From CAWDXG01 sp963822115 (lineage in GTDB: Bacteria > Myxococcota_A > Polyangia > Polyangiales > Polyangiaceae), in NCBI GenBank assembly GCA_963822115.1, contig CAWGGM010000020.1, forward strand, positions 62,001-126,000: a stretch of DNA of 64,000 nt. The letters are read 5' to 3'. Below are positions 1 through 8,606 of this stretch, piece by piece. The notes beneath the pieces were generated by a model. That model worked only from the letters and a program-made list of their open reading frames with translations. It had not been told where the DNA came from and ran no database searches. The first letter of the stretch is position 1; the number at the start of each line of letters is the position of its first letter. Made by a program: the position numbers and the translations under genes.

Positions 1-98
1 GCTTCCGGCGAGGAGCCGGTGCCCGTCGCCTCGGTGTTGACGCTGCAAGCAGCCACGCCGCAGCAAACGACCGCGGCCAGCCAGGCAAGACGACACAT
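1..98 (-). CDS. Cys-rich repeat lipoprotein paralogue, N-terminal fragment cut by window edge
   Basis: Only the first 32 codons are in the window, starting at ATG 98. They encode a short basic N-terminus, a hydrophobic stretch and a lipobox ending in Ala-Ala-Cys, followed by SVNTEATGTG. That last stretch is identical to the same position in the neighbouring lipoprotein at 223-2052. This is therefore a tandem paralogue of that gene on the same strand. Upstream DNA is also shared: blocks resembling CGAAG-GGTC and GCCGTAGTA lie at similar distances from both starts, so the duplication included the promoter. The rest of the protein lies outside the window; Cys-rich repeats like those of the neighbour are expected but not seen. 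Confidence 0.72.
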   Translation of the reverse strand, partial: MCRLAWLAAVVCCGVAACSVNTEATGTGSSPE

Positions 99-222
99 AG
101 ACACAAGAATACTACGGCGCGCGACCTACTTCGAGCGCCATTCTACGGCCCTACTGCGAGCTCGCGCCTCTGGCAGCCAGAGCGCCGCGTCGCCGCACCG
201 CCTCGGGGCCGATCCGCGGCGT

Positions 223-2052
223 TCAGCCGCATTTGCCGTCCCTGTGGCAATGGTTGCTGCAGCAGTCACCGTCATGGCTGCAGGTGTCGCCGTTGGCGAT
301 GCAGCAGCCGGAGCCGAACGAGCAGTTGCCGCCGCAGCCGTCGCCCGCGCCGCAGGTCTTGTTGGAGCAGTCGGGCGTGCAGCAACCGGAGCCCGACTGG
401 CAGTTGCCGCCGCAGCCGTCGCCCGCGCCGCAGGTCTTGTTGGAGCAGTCGGGCGTGCAGCAACCGGAGCCCGACTGGCAGTTGCCGCCGCAGCCGTCGC
501 CCGCGCCGCAGGTCTTGTTGGAGCAGTCGGGCGTGCAGCAACCGGAGCCCGACTGGCAGTTGCCGCCGCAGCCGTCGCCCGCGCCGCAGGTCTTGTTGGA
601 GCAGTCGGGCGTGCAGCAACCGGAGCCCGACTGGCAGGTTCCGCCACAGCCGTCGCCCGCGCCGCAGGTCTTGTTGGAGCAGTCGGGCGTGCAGCAACCG
701 GAGCCCGACTGGCAGGTTCCGCCACAGCCGTCGCCCGCGCCGCAGGTCTTTCCGGAGCAGGAGGGGGTGCAGCATCCAGAGCCTGACTGGCAGGTTCCGC
801 CGCAGCCGTCGCCCGCGCCGCAGGTCTTTCCGGAGCAGGAGGGGGTGCAGCATCCAGAGCCTGACTGGCAGGTTCCGCCGCAGCCGTCACCCGCGCCGCA
901 GGTCTTGCCGGAGCACGACGGCGTGCAGCAGGCGTTGTTGTACACGACCTGGTTGGAACCGCACTTGCAGGTCCCGGTCTGGCAGGTCCGGCCGCCCGTG
1001 CAATTGGTGCCGCAGCCTCCGCAGTTGCTGTTGCTGGTGTTGGTGTTGGTCTCGCAGCCGTTCGCCTTGTTGCCGTCGCAGTCGGCGTAGCCGGAGCTGC
1101 ACTGCGGGTTGCACGTGCCGCTGCTGCACGACGTGGTGCCGTGCTGGTTGCTACAGGCGATGTTGCACTTGCCGCAGTGCGCAGTGTCGTTCCCCAGGTT
1201 GGTCTCGCAGCCGTCGCTGGGCCCGTTCTTGCAGTCGCCGTACCCGGGGTTGCAGGCGATGGTGCAGAGGCCGAGGATACACGCGGGCTGGCCGTTCGTG
1301 CTGTTGCAGACCTTGTTGCAGCCGCCGCAGTTCGTGGGGTCCGTCGCGACATCCTGCTCGCAACCGTTGGTGGCGTCGCCGTCGCAGTTCGCCCAGCCCA
1401 GGTTGCAGCTGCTGTAGCCGCAGGTGCCGTTCGCGCAGGTCGCCCCGGCATGCTGCACCGTGCCGCTGCAGTCGTTGCCGCAGAAGGCGCAGTTCTTCGG
1501 ATCCGAGGTCAGGGTGACCTCGCAACCGTCCTTTGAATCCTTGTTGCAGTCTCCCTTGCCTGTCGGACAGTTGGACACCTCGCACGTGCCCTGGTTGCAC
1601 ACCCAGTTGGTAGTATCGCCCGGCGTGAAGCAGTCGTGCCCGCAGCTCCCGCAGTTGTGCGGATCGTTGTCGGTGTTCACCTCGCAGCCGTCGCTGGGGT
1701 CGCTGTCGCAGTCGTTGAATCCGGGATTGCAGCTCTCGACGCCGCACTGGCCATTCGCGGCACAGTTGCTGACAGCGTTCGGCAGATCACACGCGGCGCA
1801 GGAGGGGTCTGCACAACCATGGGCGGGGTCGTCCTTGGAGGGACAGTCCTTGCCGCAGAACTTCTGGGTCGGCGAGGGGAAGCAGTTCGACTGGCCTCCG
1901 CTGCCCGCGATGCCGCCATCTCCGGTTGCGCCGGCCATGCCGTCGGGGGAGCCAGCGTCCCACGAGCCGCCGGTTCCCGTTGCCTCGGTGTTTACGCTAC
2001 AAGCAGCCAACCCAAGACAGACGATCAGAACGGGCCAAAGGAAGCGATGCAT
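223..2052 (-). CDS. Secreted lipoprotein with MopE-like Cys-rich motifs and eight 26-residue tandem repeats
   Basis: 609 aa. A lipoprotein signal ends in AACS near residue 18. Residues about 45-350 hold repeated MopE-like motifs (C-x-DCD...GCE...NCG.C...C) as found in many myxobacterial secreted proteins. Residues about 375-580 are eight near-identical 26-residue units, each opening CCTP(S/D)CS and containing KTCGAGDGCGG; the first three carry SCSGK and the last five DCSNK. The tail is a knottin-like Cys cluster. The very high Cys content implies a disulfide-rich cell-surface or secreted protein. No catalytic domain is visible. Database entries for such repeats often carry wrong enzyme names, so none is given here. 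Its nearest relative is the partial gene at 1-98. Confidence 0.85.
   Translation of the reverse strand: MHRFLWPVLIVCLGLAACSVNTEATGTGGSWDAGSPDGMAGATGDGGIAGSGGQSNCFPSPTQKFCGKDCPSKDDPAHGCADPSCAACDLPNAVSNCAANGQCGVESCNPGFNDCDSDPSDGCEVNTDNDPHNCGSCGHDCFTPGDTTNWVCNQGTCEVSNCPTGKGDCNKDSKDGCEVTLTSDPKNCAFCGNDCSGTVQHAGATCANGTCGYSSCNLGWANCDGDATNGCEQDVATDPTNCGGCNKVCNSTNGQPACILGLCTIACNPGYGDCKNGPSDGCETNLGNDTAHCGKCNIACSNQHGTTSCSSGTCNPQCSSGYADCDGNKANGCETNTNTSNSNCGGCGTNCTGGRTCQTGTCKCGSNQVVYNNACCTPSCSGKTCGAGDGCGGTCQSGSGCCTPSCSGKTCGAGDGCGGTCQSGSGCCTPSCSGKTCGAGDGCGGTCQSGSGCCTPDCSNKTCGAGDGCGGTCQSGSGCCTPDCSNKTCGAGDGCGGNCQSGSGCCTPDCSNKTCGAGDGCGGNCQSGSGCCTPDCSNKTCGAGDGCGGNCQSGSGCCTPDCSNKTCGAGDGCGGNCSFGSGCCIANGDTCSHDGDCCSNHCHRDGKCG
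305..930 (-). repeat. 78-bp coding tandem repeats (about eight units)
   Basis: Eight consecutive 78-bp units inside the lipoprotein gene at 223-2052, each encoding one 26-residue Cys-rich unit. Several adjacent units are identical at the nucleotide level between about 360 and 720. This suggests recent expansion or homogenisation and makes the copy number prone to change by slippage or recombination, or to collapse in assembly. Confidence 0.85.
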
Positions 2053-2181
2053 GAGAGCAAGTCTACTACGGCATAGGACCCGCTTCGAGTGCTACGGCCA
2101 AACGCCCTGCAGGCGGACAATTCGCAGCGCGGCAGGCGCCCTGTCTTGACGAGCGCGGCCGGTTGGGTGCTCGATCGATGC

Positions 2182-3897
2182 ATGCGGAGGCGAGTGCTGG
2201 GTTGGGCGGGTTGTGGGGTGATCGCGGCGGCGTTCGCGATGGCGGTCTCGGCGTGCGGCAGCGGTTCGTCGAGCGGTAGCGCGGGTGGTGGAAGCGGCGG
2301 CACCGCGGCCGGCGGCGGTAACGGCGGAGGCTCGGGCGGCGCGGTCACGCCGTCGAAGAAGACCTGCGATGCGGCCAAGGGCGGCTCCAGCGGCCCGGTG
2401 CAGAAGCCGACGCTCCGGAAGACGCTGGCCGCGAGCTGGGACGAGAACTGGTTCGCGTCGCCCGCGCTGGTCGACATCACCGGTGACGGCAAGCCCGACA
2501 TCATCGCGGCGCGCCACTCGGTGCTGTACGCGTGGAAGAACGACGGCACACCGCTCTGGCACACCGCCTGGGCGCACAGCGCGTCGAACACTCCCGATCA
2601 CGGCGGCAGCCGCATGTGGGCCTCGCCGGTGGTCGGCGACTTCAAGGGCGACGGCAACATCGAGATCGCGGTGGGCAGTGACGCCGACAGCACGTCCGGC
2701 GTGAACGTCGCCGTCTACGATTCGAAGGGCGAGCTCTTGCCCGGCTGGCCGCAGCACTTCGGTGGCTCCGACGAGGTGCGCAGCATCGCCGCGGCCGATA
2801 TCGACGGCGACGGTCAGCTCGAGATCCTGGTCAACAAGACCAACAAGGGACCCACGACCGCCGTCTACGAGATCGACGGCAAGCTGCACAACAACTGGCC
2901 CGAGGTGAACGCCAGCTGCAACCCGCCGCCGCCCGCCGAGGCGTGCTGGGACTTCGGGGGCTACAACCAGAACATCGGCGCAGGCGACCTGGACGGCGAC
3001 GGCGTGTCCGACGTGATCTCGACCTACGACGCCATCGGCTTCGGCGTGTTCAAGGGCGACGGCACGCCGTTCCCCACGGCGCCGGCCTTCACCGACCGCG
3101 TGATCACGGCCACGGAGGCGTACAACGACCTGAAGCTGTCGGAGCAGGGCTGGGGCGACGGCTCCCGCTCCGAGTTCACCGACTCGCCGCCGGTCATCGC
3201 CGACATCACGAACAGCGGCAAGCACCAGATCGTGCTGGTTGGCAACCACGAGAGCACGAAGAGCACGACCAGCCAGGGCAAGACGGTCTGGGTACTGAAT
3301 AGCGACCTGACGCGCCCGGCGGGCTGGGTGTCGCCGAAGAACACCGGCGCGCCGCTGTCGCACGGTTCGCTCGGCCAGAACATCGTGGTGACGGAGCCGA
3401 GCCCGTCGGTAGCGGATCTCGACGGCAAGCCGGGACGCGAGATCGTGGTGCCGGCTTCCGACGGCAAGATGTACGCGTACCGCTCCGACGGTACGGTGCT
3501 GTGGACGTACACGTTCTCCCCCACCGGCACGCCGTACATCGGCGCCAGCGAAGCGCTGATCGCCGATCTGAACGGCGACGGCGCCCCGGAGATCATCTTC
3601 GACACGTACTCCTCCGGCGCGCCCGGCAAGCCCGACACCCCCGCGCACCTGATCATCCTCGACGACGCCGGCAAGGAGCTGTTCAAGGTGCAGCTCTTCG
3701 GCCGCGGCAGCATGGCGCCGCCGTCGATTGGCGATCTGGACGGCGACGGCAAGCTGGAACTCGTCATCTCGCTCAAGGACACGCTGGGCGGCGGCAAGGG
3801 CGGCGTCCAGATCTGGGATCTGCCGGGCGCTACGGACAACTGTGTGCTGTGGGGAACGGGACGCGGGGACTGGTTGCGCGACGGGTACGTGCCGTAG
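2182..3897 (+). CDS. FG-GAP/VCBS repeat lipoprotein (integrin-like beta-propeller)
   Basis: 571 aa. ATG 2182 is preferred to upstream in-frame codons because it gives MRRR, a hydrophobic core and a lipobox SACG at about residue 25. A Gly/Ser linker follows to about residue 55. The rest holds at least six calcium-binding loops of the D-x-DGDG type (for example DITGDGKPD, DIDGDGQLE, DLDGDGVSD, DLNGDGAPE, DLDGDGKLE), the signature of FG-GAP/VCBS propeller blades. Such proteins are secreted or surface-bound, often with adhesive or carbohydrate-binding roles. It is divergent from the Cys-rich lipoprotein at 223-2052, with a 129-bp gap likely holding both promoters. No enzymatic residue set is visible. 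Confidence 0.88.
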   Translation: MRRRVLGWAGCGVIAAAFAMAVSACGSGSSSGSAGGGSGGTAAGGGNGGGSGGAVTPSKKTCDAAKGGSSGPVQKPTLRKTLAASWDENWFASPALVDITGDGKPDIIAARHSVLYAWKNDGTPLWHTAWAHSASNTPDHGGSRMWASPVVGDFKGDGNIEIAVGSDADSTSGVNVAVYDSKGELLPGWPQHFGGSDEVRSIAAADIDGDGQLEILVNKTNKGPTTAVYEIDGKLHNNWPEVNASCNPPPPAEACWDFGGYNQNIGAGDLDGDGVSDVISTYDAIGFGVFKGDGTPFPTAPAFTDRVITATEAYNDLKLSEQGWGDGSRSEFTDSPPVIADITNSGKHQIVLVGNHESTKSTTSQGKTVWVLNSDLTRPAGWVSPKNTGAPLSHGSLGQNIVVTEPSPSVADLDGKPGREIVVPASDGKMYAYRSDGTVLWTYTFSPTGTPYIGASEALIADLNGDGAPEIIFDTYSSGAPGKPDTPAHLIILDDAGKELFKVQLFGRGSMAPPSIGDLDGDGKLELVISLKDTLGGGKGGVQIWDLPGATDNCVLWGTGRGDWLRDGYVP

Positions 3898-4208
3898 CGC
3901 CTACGGCGCGCTCCGCGTCGTACGCGACCTTCGCGTGCTCGCGGCCAACCTCGGCTCCGCACGCTGCGCTTCATGTGGACGCGCGCGAGTTGCGGTGGCT
4001 GCGCCTGCGGGGGCCGCTTGCGCGCGCGAAGGCCGCGCCCGCCGCTGCGCCTGGGGCGGAGCTTCCTTCCGGCAAGTTCGCATCGAACCTGGTCGAGCGC
4101 CACGGGTACAAGGCGAACCCATCAAATGATCCTTCCGCCCGATCACCGACCGCGCTGCAAATGTCGCGCGCGTGCGCGATTAGGGTAGTATCGCGACAGG
4201 CGGGTTCA
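3898..4208. other. Intergenic gap without a convincing gene
   Basis: 311 bp between the FG-GAP lipoprotein and the small lipoprotein at 4209. The short ORFs crossing it are Arg/Ala-rich GC artefacts with no signal or domain. A TAGTAT hexamer at about 4186-4191 could be the -10 element of the downstream gene; no -35 element is clear. Confidence 0.4.
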
Positions 4209-4643
4209 GTGAAGCGGCGACCGACGCTTACGCTGGGAGTTCTGACGACAGTGGCCGCCGGCGTGTTCGGCCTAGTTGGCTGCAGGTCCCACTCTCCGAC
4301 GACTGCGTCCACTTCCGCCTCCTCGTCTCCGCTTCGCGTTCCCAGCGCCGGGCCAGTGGCCCCGACGGGATCGGGAGGCGGCGGCAAACCGGACGCTGGT
4401 CCCCAGACTCACCGTGCGCCCGATGCCGCCGCCGACGCCCAGAGCGCTGCAAAGGCCAGACGAGCTCGCGTGGATGCCCGGTTTCGCGCTTGCTGCCGGG
4501 CGGTCTACCAGGGGGTGCGGAACGAGGATATTCGCTCGCGGGAGGCGTATGCACTCTGCTACGGCGCGAAGCTCCCTCGAGCGGAAATTCTCGCCCGCGT
4601 GCGGAAAGTACTCGGTGCAAGCGCGCCCCCCGCGTGTCGTTGA
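4209..4643 (+). CDS. Small putative lipoprotein, unknown function
   Basis: 144 aa from GTG 4209, chosen because it gives a classic lipoprotein leader (KRR, hydrophobic core, lipobox VGCR at about residue 21) where the longer in-frame ORF does not. A Ser/Thr/Pro/Gly-rich linker follows to about residue 70. The C-terminal half is Ala/Arg-rich with three Cys (CCRAVYQG region, ALCYG, final CR). An ATG at 4161 in the same frame is an alternative start. I do not recognise the family. It stands alone between two gene-poor stretches. Confidence 0.6.
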   Translation: MKRRPTLTLGVLTTVAAGVFGLVGCRSHSPTTASTSASSSPLRVPSAGPVAPTGSGGGGKPDAGPQTHRAPDAAADAQSAAKARRARVDARFRACCRAVYQGVRNEDIRSREAYALCYGAKLPRAEILARVRKVLGASAPPACR

Positions 4644-4717
4644 AAACCAAAGGCATCGCCGTCGACGCGACCAGCCTCTACTGGACCGACAGCGCGGCCG
4701 TGTGGAAGCTCTTCAGG
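4640..4717 (+). pseudogene. Remnant of one YWT(D/N) beta-propeller repeat
   Basis: One reading frame encodes KGIAVDATSLYWTDS followed by AVWKL, closely matching the repeat unit GIAVDS.SVYWTN...GTVMKV of the lipoprotein at 26901-29342. No start codon with leader, no further repeat and no intact ORF surround it. It therefore looks like a decayed fragment of a propeller gene, perhaps left by a deletion between repeats. The rest of 4644-4974 holds nothing else recognisable. Confidence 0.5.
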
Positions 4718-4974
4718 TCCTCACCGGCAGCACGTCCGGCGGTAGCGCGGCGACAAGCCCGTCCTCGAGGTAGGCGTGCGAGTCCACGGCGACTGGCCTG
4801 GTGACGGATACGTTCCGTAGGGCATGGCAGGCGATCAACGCCTAACCCTGGGAGACGTAGCGGTTTCTGGAGGCCCTTCGTTCTGCCGCGAAGGCCACGC
4901 CAGCTGCTGCGTCTGCGGGCGGGCGGGGCGCGACGGCGCGCGGCTTGCGACGTGGTATTGTCGGCCGAGGGGCT

Positions 4975-6936
4975 ATGCACGAGGAGCTGCACAAGGCGCT
5001 GGGCGAGAGCGAAGAAATCTACCGTTCGGTCTTCGAGGCCATGACCGAGGGGCTGTTTCTGCAGGACGCGTCGGCCATCATTCTCGCCGCCAACGAAGCT
5101 GCGGAGCGCTTGTTCGGTCTGACCGTGGACCAGATGATAGGGCGAAGCTCGCTGGACCTGCGCTGGCGCTCGATCCACGAGGACGGCTCGCCGTTTCCCG
5201 GCGAGACCCATCCTGTACCGATGGCGCTCAGCACGGGAGAGCCGCAACGCGATGTCATCATGGGCATTCACAAGCCCGACGGCACGCGGACGTGGATCTC
5301 CATCAACTGCCAGCCGTTGTTCCGCGAGGGCGAAAGCAAGCCCTACGCCGTATTGTCCACGTGCACGGACATCACCCACAAGAAGCTCGCCGAACAAGCG
5401 CTGCGGGAGAGCGAGGAGCGCTACCGCAGCATCATCGATGCGACGCTGGAAGGCGTGTGGACGGTCGATCTGGACGGAAACACCACCTTCGCCAATCGGC
5501 GGATGGCCGAGATCGCTGGATGCACCGTCGAGGAGTTCGCGAAGTCGAACATCCGGGACTTCATCGACGAGAGCGACCGCCCCGCCCTCCAGGAGCGGAT
5601 GGCGGCGCGCGCGCGCGGCGTCGGCGAGCAACACGACTTCCGGCTGAGGCGCAAGGACGGCACGTTCGTCTGGACGAGCATGAGCGCCGCGCCGATCACG
5701 TTCCCCGACGGCAGTGCCGGCGCACTGGCCATGGTGCGCGATCTGACCGTGGAGCGCCGGATGCAGGAAGAGCTCCAGAGAAGCCGGGAACAACTCCAGC
5801 AAGCGCAGAAGCTCGAGAGCATCGGGCGGTTGGCGGGTGGCGTTGCCCACGATTTCAACAATCTGTTGACTGCGATCCTGGCGTCGGTCTCGTTCGCGGA
5901 ACCCGCCGCGCCGGCCTCGCTCAAGGACGAGCTCGGGACGATCCGCAGCGCGGCAGAGCGTGCAGCCGAGTTGACCCGGCAGCTTCTGGCTTTTGCCCGC
6001 CGCCAGGTCATCCAGGTGGTGTCGCTCGACCTCAAGGAGACGGTTGCCGGTCTGGAGATGATGCTGCGGCGGGTTCTGGGCGAGCACATAGAGCTCTCGC
6101 TCCAGCTGGATACCGACTTGTGGCGTGTGCGCGGCGACCCGTCGTGGGTCCAGCAGATCATCGTCAATCTTGCCGTCAATGCACGCGACGCGATGCCGCA
6201 TGGCGGACCGGTGACGATCTCGCTCCGCAACACGACGCTTCGCGTGCCGGAGCATCCGGAAGTTCCGGCGGGCGACTACGTTGTGCTCTCCGTGGAGGAT
6301 GCCGGCAGCGGCATCGACGAGGAAGCGCTCCCGCACGTCTTCGAGCCGTTCTACACTTCGAAAGAGGCGGGAACCGGTCTCGGGCTGGCGAGCGTGTACG
6401 GCGTCGTCAAGCAGCTTGGCGGCCACATCACGATTTCCAGCGAGGTCGGTCGGGGCAGCCGGTTCAACGTCTACCTGCCTCGCGATAGCGAGTCCGGAAC
6501 CAGAGCGTCCTCGACGGAGCGGCTCCCTGTCACGGAGGAGAAGCGGACCGCGACGCTGCTGTTGGTCGAGGACGACGAGCTGCTACGCCGGTTGGTGGTG
6601 CAAGGTCTGGTTCGCCTGGGCTTCGAGGTGCTGGTCGCCCCCGACGCCAAGGTCGCCCAAACGATCGCAAAGGAACATCCGGGAACCATCCACGTGATGG
6701 TCACGGACGTCATGCTGCCCGGGATGTCGGGCGCAGCGCTGGCGGACGTTATCCAGAAGTTCCGACCGGAAACGAAAGTGCTGTTCGTCTCCGGCTACGC
6801 TGACGAGTTGATCGAGCGCGACGGTGTCCTGATCAATAGCAGCCGGAATTTCCTGCCCAAGCCGTATACGGTTGACCAGCTGGCAGCTCGCGTCGACGAG
6901 CTGGTGGCGCTCGCGCGGGATGGCGCGTCGCTCTGA
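4975..6936 (+). CDS. Hybrid sensor histidine kinase (PAS-PAS-HisKA-HATPase-REC)
   Basis: 653 aa from ATG 4975, which has GAGGGG just upstream; a TTG ten codons earlier is less likely. Two PAS domains (about residues 15-130 and 140-255) precede an H-box (GRLAGGVAHDFNNLL, His at about 290). The ATPase has N-box NLAVNARDAM, G1 DAGSGID and G2 region GTGLGLASVYG. A C-terminal receiver (about 535-645) has acidic residues VEDDE, phosphoacceptor Asp in VTDVMLPG and conserved Lys in LPKPY. There are no transmembrane segments, so it is a cytoplasmic kinase sensing through PAS. All catalytic residues look intact. No partner regulator is adjacent, so it is an orphan, a common arrangement in myxobacteria. 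Confidence 0.93.
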   Translation: MHEELHKALGESEEIYRSVFEAMTEGLFLQDASAIILAANEAAERLFGLTVDQMIGRSSLDLRWRSIHEDGSPFPGETHPVPMALSTGEPQRDVIMGIHKPDGTRTWISINCQPLFREGESKPYAVLSTCTDITHKKLAEQALRESEERYRSIIDATLEGVWTVDLDGNTTFANRRMAEIAGCTVEEFAKSNIRDFIDESDRPALQERMAARARGVGEQHDFRLRRKDGTFVWTSMSAAPITFPDGSAGALAMVRDLTVERRMQEELQRSREQLQQAQKLESIGRLAGGVAHDFNNLLTAILASVSFAEPAAPASLKDELGTIRSAAERAAELTRQLLAFARRQVIQVVSLDLKETVAGLEMMLRRVLGEHIELSLQLDTDLWRVRGDPSWVQQIIVNLAVNARDAMPHGGPVTISLRNTTLRVPEHPEVPAGDYVVLSVEDAGSGIDEEALPHVFEPFYTSKEAGTGLGLASVYGVVKQLGGHITISSEVGRGSRFNVYLPRDSESGTRASSTERLPVTEEKRTATLLLVEDDELLRRLVVQGLVRLGFEVLVAPDAKVAQTIAKEHPGTIHVMVTDVMLPGMSGAALADVIQKFRPETKVLFVSGYADELIERDGVLINSSRNFLPKPYTVDQLAARVDELVALARDGASL

Positions 6937-6960
6937 ACTCGCGTACCCTGGGCAGCCGTC

Positions 6961-7566
6961 ATGACTCGCTGGGTGCTCGCTGTCGTACCGTGTCTCGTGC
7001 TCGCCGGCTGCGCGAAGAAACAGGCGCCGATCGGCTACGATCCGGTGTCGCCCGATGCACCCGACACGCCCACGCGGGCCGAGGCGCCGCCGGGCGGCGG
7101 GGGAGGCGTGGACTTCGGCGCCAGGGTCGCCGCCGCGCGCGCGAAGTGTGCGGCGCAGCAGGGCGCTTTTTCCCGGTCCGGTCAGGTCAGCACCTGCGTG
7201 ACACAGCAAGCGGATGTCGGCGCGACGCTGATCACGCTGGTGGAGTACTGCGGTGGCGCGGCGTGTCGCATCCACACCGTGCTCTCGCTCGAGCGAAGGG
7301 ATGCGGCCAGCTGGCTCGTGCCGTTCGCCCATCTGCGCGGCCGGTTGCTGGAGAAGTTCGGCGACCCCGACCAGAACGACACGAAGTTCCCGGCCGATTG
7401 CCAGCAGGACTTCGCCGGCTGCGTGCAGAGCGGTACCGCGTCGGCCCTGCTCAGGTGGAGCTGGAAGGACGGCCATGCCGTGATGCTGCGCGTCGGCTCG
7501 ATCCGGCAGATCCCGGCTGCCATCAGTGTCTCGTACTCGGACGCACGCGGCGCCCGGGAGCAGTGA
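6961..7566 (+). CDS. Putative lipoprotein, unknown function
   Basis: 201 aa. A clear lipoprotein signal has lipobox LAGCAK at about residue 17, then a Pro/Gly linker to about residue 45. The mature domain holds four Cys (KCAAQ, STCVTQ, EYCGG, ACRIH) plus CQQDF and GCVQS, so it is probably disulfide-stabilised in the periplasm. It starts 25 nt after the hybrid kinase and could be co-transcribed with it. No family recognised. Confidence 0.75.
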   Translation: MTRWVLAVVPCLVLAGCAKKQAPIGYDPVSPDAPDTPTRAEAPPGGGGGVDFGARVAAARAKCAAQQGAFSRSGQVSTCVTQQADVGATLITLVEYCGGAACRIHTVLSLERRDAASWLVPFAHLRGRLLEKFGDPDQNDTKFPADCQQDFAGCVQSGTASALLRWSWKDGHAVMLRVGSIRQIPAAISVSYSDARGAREQ

Positions 7567-7654
7567 CTAGGCGGCTCGCTCGTGTTGCCCTGCAGCGACG
7601 CGGGCGCCGACGCTGGATGAGAGCGCACGCCTCGTAGGCGCCGACCGGATGCGA

Positions 7655-7660
7655 TAGGCT
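7655..7660 (+). promoter_or_regulatory. TAGGCT -10-like element, leaderless spacing
   Basis: TAGGCT ends 7 nt before ATG 7668 of the DUF1993 gene and no ribosome-binding site fits in the gap, so transcription would start at or next to the ATG. Confidence 0.45.
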
Positions 7661-7667
7661 CGCGCCC

Positions 7668-8192
7668 ATGCCCCTATCCCTCTCCGACGTGGTCCGGACC
7701 ACCTTCCTCGGCGGCCTCGGCGAGCTGAACGCACTGCTCGACGCGGCAGAGAAGCACGCCTCCGACAACCCGGTCGAGATGACCGGGCTCCTCGACGCGC
7801 GCCTCGCGGACGACATGTTCGACTTCGTGAAGCAGATCCAGACCGCGACCGACAACGCGCGCCGGATCACCGACCGCCTGGTCGGGAACGAGCCGAGCTC
7901 GCGACCCGATCCGGAGCCGACTATCGCCGCCCTGAAGGCCCGGGTCGACGAGACGATCGCGCACGTCCGGGCGGCCGACGCCGCCGCCATCGACGCCTCG
8001 GTCGACCGGGCAATGAAAATCGACCTCGGGGCGGGCGAGATGGACTTTACCGGGCGCAGCTACGCCCTCGGCTTCGGCCTGCCGAACTTCACCTTCCACG
8101 TGGTCACGGCGTACGGCATCCTGCGCCATCGCGGTCTGCCGCTCGGCAAGGTCGGCTTCATCACGCCCTACCTGCGGGCGGCGTACAGCTGA
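7668..8192 (+). CDS. DUF1993 family protein (DinB/YfiT-like helical fold)
   Basis: 174 aa, the usual length for DUF1993. The pattern is typical: an N-terminal amphipathic helix with LGELNALLDAAEKHA, then ARLADDMFDFVKQIQTATD, and a C-terminal FHVVTAYGILRHRGLPLGK. The family belongs to the four-helix DinB/YfiT-like superfamily, whose members often bind metal or thiol cofactors; the role of this subfamily is not known. It is cytoplasmic. The stop codon abuts an in-frame GTG of the next ORF, so the DUF3079 gene is probably in the same transcript. Confidence 0.85.
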   Translation: MPLSLSDVVRTTFLGGLGELNALLDAAEKHASDNPVEMTGLLDARLADDMFDFVKQIQTATDNARRITDRLVGNEPSSRPDPEPTIAALKARVDETIAHVRAADAAAIDASVDRAMKIDLGAGEMDFTGRSYALGFGLPNFTFHVVTAYGILRHRGLPLGKVGFITPYLRAAYS

Positions 8193-8318
8193 GTGTCAGC
8201 CTCTCCCGCGCTGCGGCGCCGTTCCGCAGCGCCGGAGCCGGCACCCCGCTACGTGGGCGTGCTGGACAGGCTGATCCATGTCATCGACGCCGTCCCGCTT
8301 GGGCCTCATGGACTTGTC

Positions 8319-8558
8319 ATGAGCACGGTGCCTGCACGTCCGGCCCATCCCGAGCGCGTCTGCTGGGGGTGTGAGCGCTACTGCCCAGCCGGGGACCGCG
8401 CGTGTGGCATCGGTGCGGAGCGCTCGCCCCATCCCTCGGAGTTGTTCGGCGACGACTGGGCACAGTGGCGACAGCGTCGGTCCGACCCGCTGGTGTATCC
8501 GGCGCTCGGCTCGGACCTGGTCGACTTCGCACACGTGTACGCGTTGCGGCGCGGCTGA
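8319..8558 (+). CDS. DUF3079 family small Cys-rich protein
   Basis: 79 aa from ATG 8319. The core HPERVCWGCERYCPAGDRAC followed by GIGAERSPHPSELFGDDW is the diagnostic DUF3079 pattern of four closely spaced Cys, probably a small metal site. Most family members start just before this motif, which favours ATG 8319 over GTG 8193, which would directly follow the DUF1993 stop and add 42 unconserved residues. Cytoplasmic; function unknown. Confidence 0.75.
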   Translation: MSTVPARPAHPERVCWGCERYCPAGDRACGIGAERSPHPSELFGDDWAQWRQRRSDPLVYPALGSDLVDFAHVYALRRG

Positions 8559-8606
8559 CAAATCCCAGGTGCCCGAACGCTGCGACGCCGCGCGGGGGTC
8601 GTGCTC

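Noticed and set aside
305..930. Regular direct repeats that could suggest a CRISPR array
   Set aside because: Units are contiguous 78-bp coding repeats without unique spacers and keep one reading frame.
126..1451. 441-aa minus ORF with Thr/Ala/Arg repeats
   Set aside because: Out-of-frame reading of the 78-bp repeats of the Cys-rich lipoprotein; its repeat pattern reflects the DNA repeat only.
4678..6426. 582-aa minus-strand ORF opposite the hybrid kinase
   Set aside because: Composition typical of an antisense shadow; the plus-strand frame has complete kinase motifs.
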